A stretch of 64,000 nucleotides of DNA, taken from assembly GCF_000731795.2 (NCBI RefSeq), contig NZ_JGVK01000027.1:121249-185248 (forward strand), read 5' to 3'. This stretch comes from Candidatus Photodesmus blepharonis. GTDB lineage: Bacteria; Pseudomonadota; Gammaproteobacteria; Enterobacterales; Vibrionaceae. Shown here in pieces: positions 61,270-64,000 of the stretch; the first letter of the stretch is position 1, and each line of letters begins with the position of its first letter. The notes beneath the pieces were generated by a model, which was given only the letters and a program-made list of their open reading frames with translations, had not been told where the DNA came from and searched no databases. A program made the translations under genes and the position numbers.

Positions 61270-62895
61270 TCAGAATAATGACCTAATTCGTGCGTTAAGT
61301 TTTGCATCCTGTAGCGCAATTTTCCTTTGCTCTATTAAAATATCCTTTAGAATATCTAATGTAGTTAGAGGATTGGCAAGTACAACTCTGAATGCGACTA
61401 TTTCTATTCGTTTCCATTTCACTGGATTTAGTTTTGTCCGAGATACAAAAGATTTTCCTATGTCACGTTGTCTTTTTTGAATAAATTTAGTCAATTCATT
61501 GATTAGTGCATTTATTTCTATAATTTCTTTTTCAGAGGCCATAGATAGAATTTTTTGAATTCTATGAGGGATGTACCGGTAAGTTAGCAAGCATAGTTCA
61601 GGTTGTGATAGTAATTCAAAATCCGATTGTTGATTAATTAATGAGGCAAAGTGTTCGGCTTTTTCTATGCTTTGATCAATAAGCAATTCATAACCTAATC
61701 GACCAATAATATGCATACTTGCATATACAAGCATCACAATACCGGAACGAGATCCTTCCAAAGTGCGAGTACCTAAGTCTTTTGAACCTTTACGCAGCAC
61801 ATATTGTGCATGATATTCAATAGAGTTTGTGATATCGGGTTTTTTAAATAGGACCATTCCGACACCTATTGGAATATAGAGTTGTTTGTGTGCATCAATG
61901 GTAACTGAATCAGCTAGTTCTATACCGTCAAGTAAATGTCTATGATTATTAGACATCAATGTAGCACCACCCCATGCGGCATCAACATGGAAATGACAGT
62001 TTTCTTTTCGACAAATTGCTGCCAATTCTGTAAGAGGATCAATGTTACCAGTTTCTGTCGTACCTGCTATACCAATTATTGCAAATGGTTTAACTTTCTT
62101 TGTTCTTAATGTAGTAATTTTGTTTTGCAAGTCAATACAATCAATGCGATGATCAGAATCTGTTTTGATCATTACTAGTCCTTCTTGCCCAATGCCAAGT
62201 ATGTCTGCCGCTTTTTTAAGAGAATAATGAGCACGTTCCGAAACTAATACTGCTAGTCCGCTATATCCATAGTATTGTATTGCTCTAAATAAACCCTCCT
62301 TCTCTATACCTGTAAAATTTCCTTGAGCTTTTAGTGCATTATTTCGAGCAACCCATAATGCAGTAATGTTAGCAATGGTACCACCAGAACAAAATGCTCC
62401 TAGCGAATATTTAGAATTGTGCATCCGTTTGGAATAAAATGTTTCATTTTTTGAATAAATAAGTCGATGTAACATGCCTAACACTTGGCGTTCTAAGGGT
62501 GTAAAAGCTTTAGAGGTTTCTATTTTGACTAAGTTTTGATTAAGAGCAATCATAATTTTTGAAAGAGACATCAAAAAATAGGGCAATGCAGAGGTCATGT
62601 GGCCAACGAAACTAGGTGAGGATGTATAAGCTGAATGCGCCACTAAAGCATCGAGCAGATGTTGAGCATGTTTAGAAATAAATTCTGGTTGTTCTGGGAT
62701 AGCTGAATTGGAAAAATCTTGTTCCATATCATTAAGTGTTTTTTTTTGACTGATAATATGTTCGCTGAAAAATAGGTTTCGATCTTCCGAAATTTGTTTT
62801 TCCATTTTTGCTAGCGTGGAATCAGGTTTTTCGGGAAGGGTGAAAATTTGAAGTATATTCTCCAAGCTCACATCTGCTATTTTTTCTGGCACCAT
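61270..62895 (-). CDS. panP: PLP-dependent aspartate 1-decarboxylase PanP
   Basis: Group II PLP decarboxylase that makes beta-alanine from aspartate for pantothenate and coenzyme A in vibrios, in place of PanD. The PLP lysine is in SVTIDAHKQLYIPIG (near residue 334). Upstream are GAFCSGGTIANITALWVARN and HVDAAWGGATLMS, the usual cofactor-contact regions. MTSALPYFLMSLSKIMIALNQNLVK is strongly conserved in the vibrio proteins. Length (541) is normal. Glutamate decarboxylase is an alternative name for this superfamily, but the overall similarity favours PanP. Confidence 0.88.
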   Translation of the reverse strand: MVPEKIADVSLENILQIFTLPEKPDSTLAKMEKQISEDRNLFFSEHIISQKKTLNDMEQDFSNSAIPEQPEFISKHAQHLLDALVAHSAYTSSPSFVGHMTSALPYFLMSLSKIMIALNQNLVKIETSKAFTPLERQVLGMLHRLIYSKNETFYSKRMHNSKYSLGAFCSGGTIANITALWVARNNALKAQGNFTGIEKEGLFRAIQYYGYSGLAVLVSERAHYSLKKAADILGIGQEGLVMIKTDSDHRIDCIDLQNKITTLRTKKVKPFAIIGIAGTTETGNIDPLTELAAICRKENCHFHVDAAWGGATLMSNNHRHLLDGIELADSVTIDAHKQLYIPIGVGMVLFKKPDITNSIEYHAQYVLRKGSKDLGTRTLEGSRSGIVMLVYASMHIIGRLGYELLIDQSIEKAEHFASLINQQSDFELLSQPELCLLTYRYIPHRIQKILSMASEKEIIEINALINELTKFIQKRQRDIGKSFVSRTKLNPVKWKRIEIVAFRVVLANPLTTLDILKDILIEQRKIALQDAKLNARIRSLF

Positions 62896-63190
62896 GGAAG
62901 TGAGAGTCGAAAGACTACCTTTAAGTTATATTATAGAGCGAAAAATTTAAGTAAAGCTGTTAAATCAACTTAGAATCTACATCTTAGTTGGTACAATTAA
63001 ACCTTGTATTTAAAGGGGTAAATCCGGATTCTACACTCATTGTTTTAAAAAACAAGAAAGATTTAATGTTTCAAAATTATAATTGAAAGGGTAAAGATTT
63101 TATCTTCTCTCTTTAATTAAATGCGGTGTATTTATGTGAAGATATGTAAGAGGAGATTGCTCAAAAATTTCAGTTAGTAATGGTAAGATA
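62896..63190. other. Gene-free region between panP and sapF
   Basis: A 295-bp AT-rich stretch. A reverse-strand TATAAT (about 62934-62929) lies some 35 nt before panP but lacks a convincing -35. An A/T-only inverted repeat with aagat/atctt lies near 63096. No coding remnant was recognised. Confidence 0.4.
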
Positions 63191-63973
63191 TTAGTAGGAA
63201 GGTATTTTATTAAAGTAGCTTTTAACTATACGTTGAGTAATTTGATTTTTTGGATTACATAGAACTGTTTGAGTATCTCCAGTTTCCACGACCTCACCTT
63301 CATTCATGACAATGATTTTGTCAGTTATATGTTTTATTATTCCAATATGTTGTGATATGTACACAAAAGATATACCTGCTTCTTTTTGCAGCTCTAAAAA
63401 CAGATTGATAATTTGAGATCGCACTGCCATATCAAGGCCATTCAATGCTTCATCTGCTACAATGATAGAAGGTCGCAAGATCAAAGCTCTGGCTAAGCAT
63501 ACACGTTGTTTTTGTCCTGTGGCCAGCATATGAGGGTAAAAGTAGGAATGCTCGGGAAGCAAACCAACTTGTAGCAGTGTTTCGTTTACTCGTTTGATAC
63601 GTCCCTCTTTCGGGATATTTGTATTACGCTTTAGTGGTATTTCCAAGGTATGAGCGACTTGTGCTCTAGGATTTAAAGAGGTATTCGGATCTTGAAAAAT
63701 CATACGTATTAGCTTGCATCGAACGTTATAATCTTTGTACTTTAAAAGCTTTCCATTGACTCTAATTTCACCAGAGGTAGGTTTTGTTGCTCCCGCTAAC
63801 ATACGTGCTATCGTAGATTTTCCTGAGCAATTTTTTCCTATGAAACCAATAGTTTCACCGTTTTTTAACGAAAAACTTACAGGTTTTACTATATGTTGTA
63901 TGTTTCTTTGAAATAGACCAGAATAAATGGTCAAATTTTTTGCTAGATCTTTTACTTCAAGCAAAGTACTCAT
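63191..63973 (-). CDS. sapF: Peptide/polyamine ABC transporter ATPase SapF
   Basis: Second ATPase of the SapABCDF system, linked to antimicrobial-peptide resistance and, in E. coli, putrescine export. Walker A is FIGKNCSGKSTIARML (near residue 44) and Walker B SIIVADEALNGLD. The signature motif is the SapF-type MLATGQKQRVCLARAL rather than LSGGQ. The switch histidine is in YISQHIGIIKH. Length (260) is complete. In relatives sapF ends the operon, so sapD would lie just past the right edge on the reverse strand. Presence in a host-linked bacterium is suggestive but not proof of host defence. Confidence 0.9.
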   Translation of the reverse strand: MSTLLEVKDLAKNLTIYSGLFQRNIQHIVKPVSFSLKNGETIGFIGKNCSGKSTIARMLAGATKPTSGEIRVNGKLLKYKDYNVRCKLIRMIFQDPNTSLNPRAQVAHTLEIPLKRNTNIPKEGRIKRVNETLLQVGLLPEHSYFYPHMLATGQKQRVCLARALILRPSIIVADEALNGLDMAVRSQIINLFLELQKEAGISFVYISQHIGIIKHITDKIIVMNEGEVVETGDTQTVLCNPKNQITQRIVKSYFNKIPSY

Positions 63974-64000
63974 AGTACTTCTTTTATATTTAGTGGAAAA

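Noticed and set aside
63440-63530. Apparent damage of the SapF signature motif (LATGQ in place of LSGGQ)
   Set aside because: E. coli SapF has MLAPGQKQR at the same place, so the variation is a family trait and not decay.
1-64000. CRISPR arrays, tRNAs, insertion sequences, prophage or toxin-antitoxin genes
   Set aside because: No spaced direct repeats, cloverleaf-like segments, transposase or integrase motifs were seen on either strand. The search was by eye, so short tRNA-like remnants could be missed.

Overview
The window is an AT-rich stretch (about two thirds A/T by eye) of a gammaproteobacterial chromosome. Gene content and order point to Vibrionaceae: a DciA-type helicase loader between lpxC and secA, polar flagellar regulators flhF-flhG, the polar chemotaxis-array genes parC-parP beside cheW, a DUF2802 gene before ccmA, fabV as the enoyl reductase, and panP. 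Small intergenic spaces, decaying genes, no insertion sequences and no recent horizontal islands suggest a reduced, vertically inherited genome. A host-restricted Vibrionaceae symbiont such as the flashlight-fish bacterium Candidatus Photodesmus would fit. That name is inference from memory; no lux gene or rRNA is present to prove it.

Layout. 1-6 kb: the wrecked 3' end of rng (RNase G), then yhdP and tldD. 6.1-6.6 kb: RNase P RNA with a perfect hairpin terminator. 6.7-23.1 kb: the complete dcw cluster rsmH-ftsL-ftsI-murE-murF-mraY-murD-ftsW-murG-murC-ftsQ-ftsA-ftsZ-lpxC, lacking mraZ. 23.1-27.9 kb: dciA (reverse), secA, mutT, dapB. 28.2-32.6 kb: carAB. 32.7-36.3 kb: mtn (reverse), rpsO, pnp. 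36.5-48.4 kb: flhA-flhF-flhG-fliA-cheY-cheZ-cheA-(cheB pseudogene)-parC-parP-cheW-DUF2802. 48.5-54.8 kb: ccmABCDEFGHI for cytochrome c maturation, with a shortened ccmI. 55-64 kb: single genes and pairs from different ancestral loci: mlaA, purC with a DUF2786 gene (reverse), glnS, fabV, panP (reverse) and sapF (reverse).

How it works together. The organism keeps a full route to meso-DAP peptidoglycan and septum formation, protein export, c-type cytochrome assembly (hence respiration) and outer-membrane lipid functions (lpxC, yhdP, mlaA). It also invests in a polar flagellum and a polar chemotaxis array. The clearest oddities are that the chemoreceptor methylesterase gene cheB is destroyed by several frameshifts inside an otherwise intact chemotaxis operon, that rng is a fossil, and that CcmI has lost most of its periplasmic TPR region. 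I found no CRISPR array, tRNA, rRNA, transposon, prophage or toxin system, and no clearly new multigene system. The value of the window lies in selective gene decay inside conserved operons.
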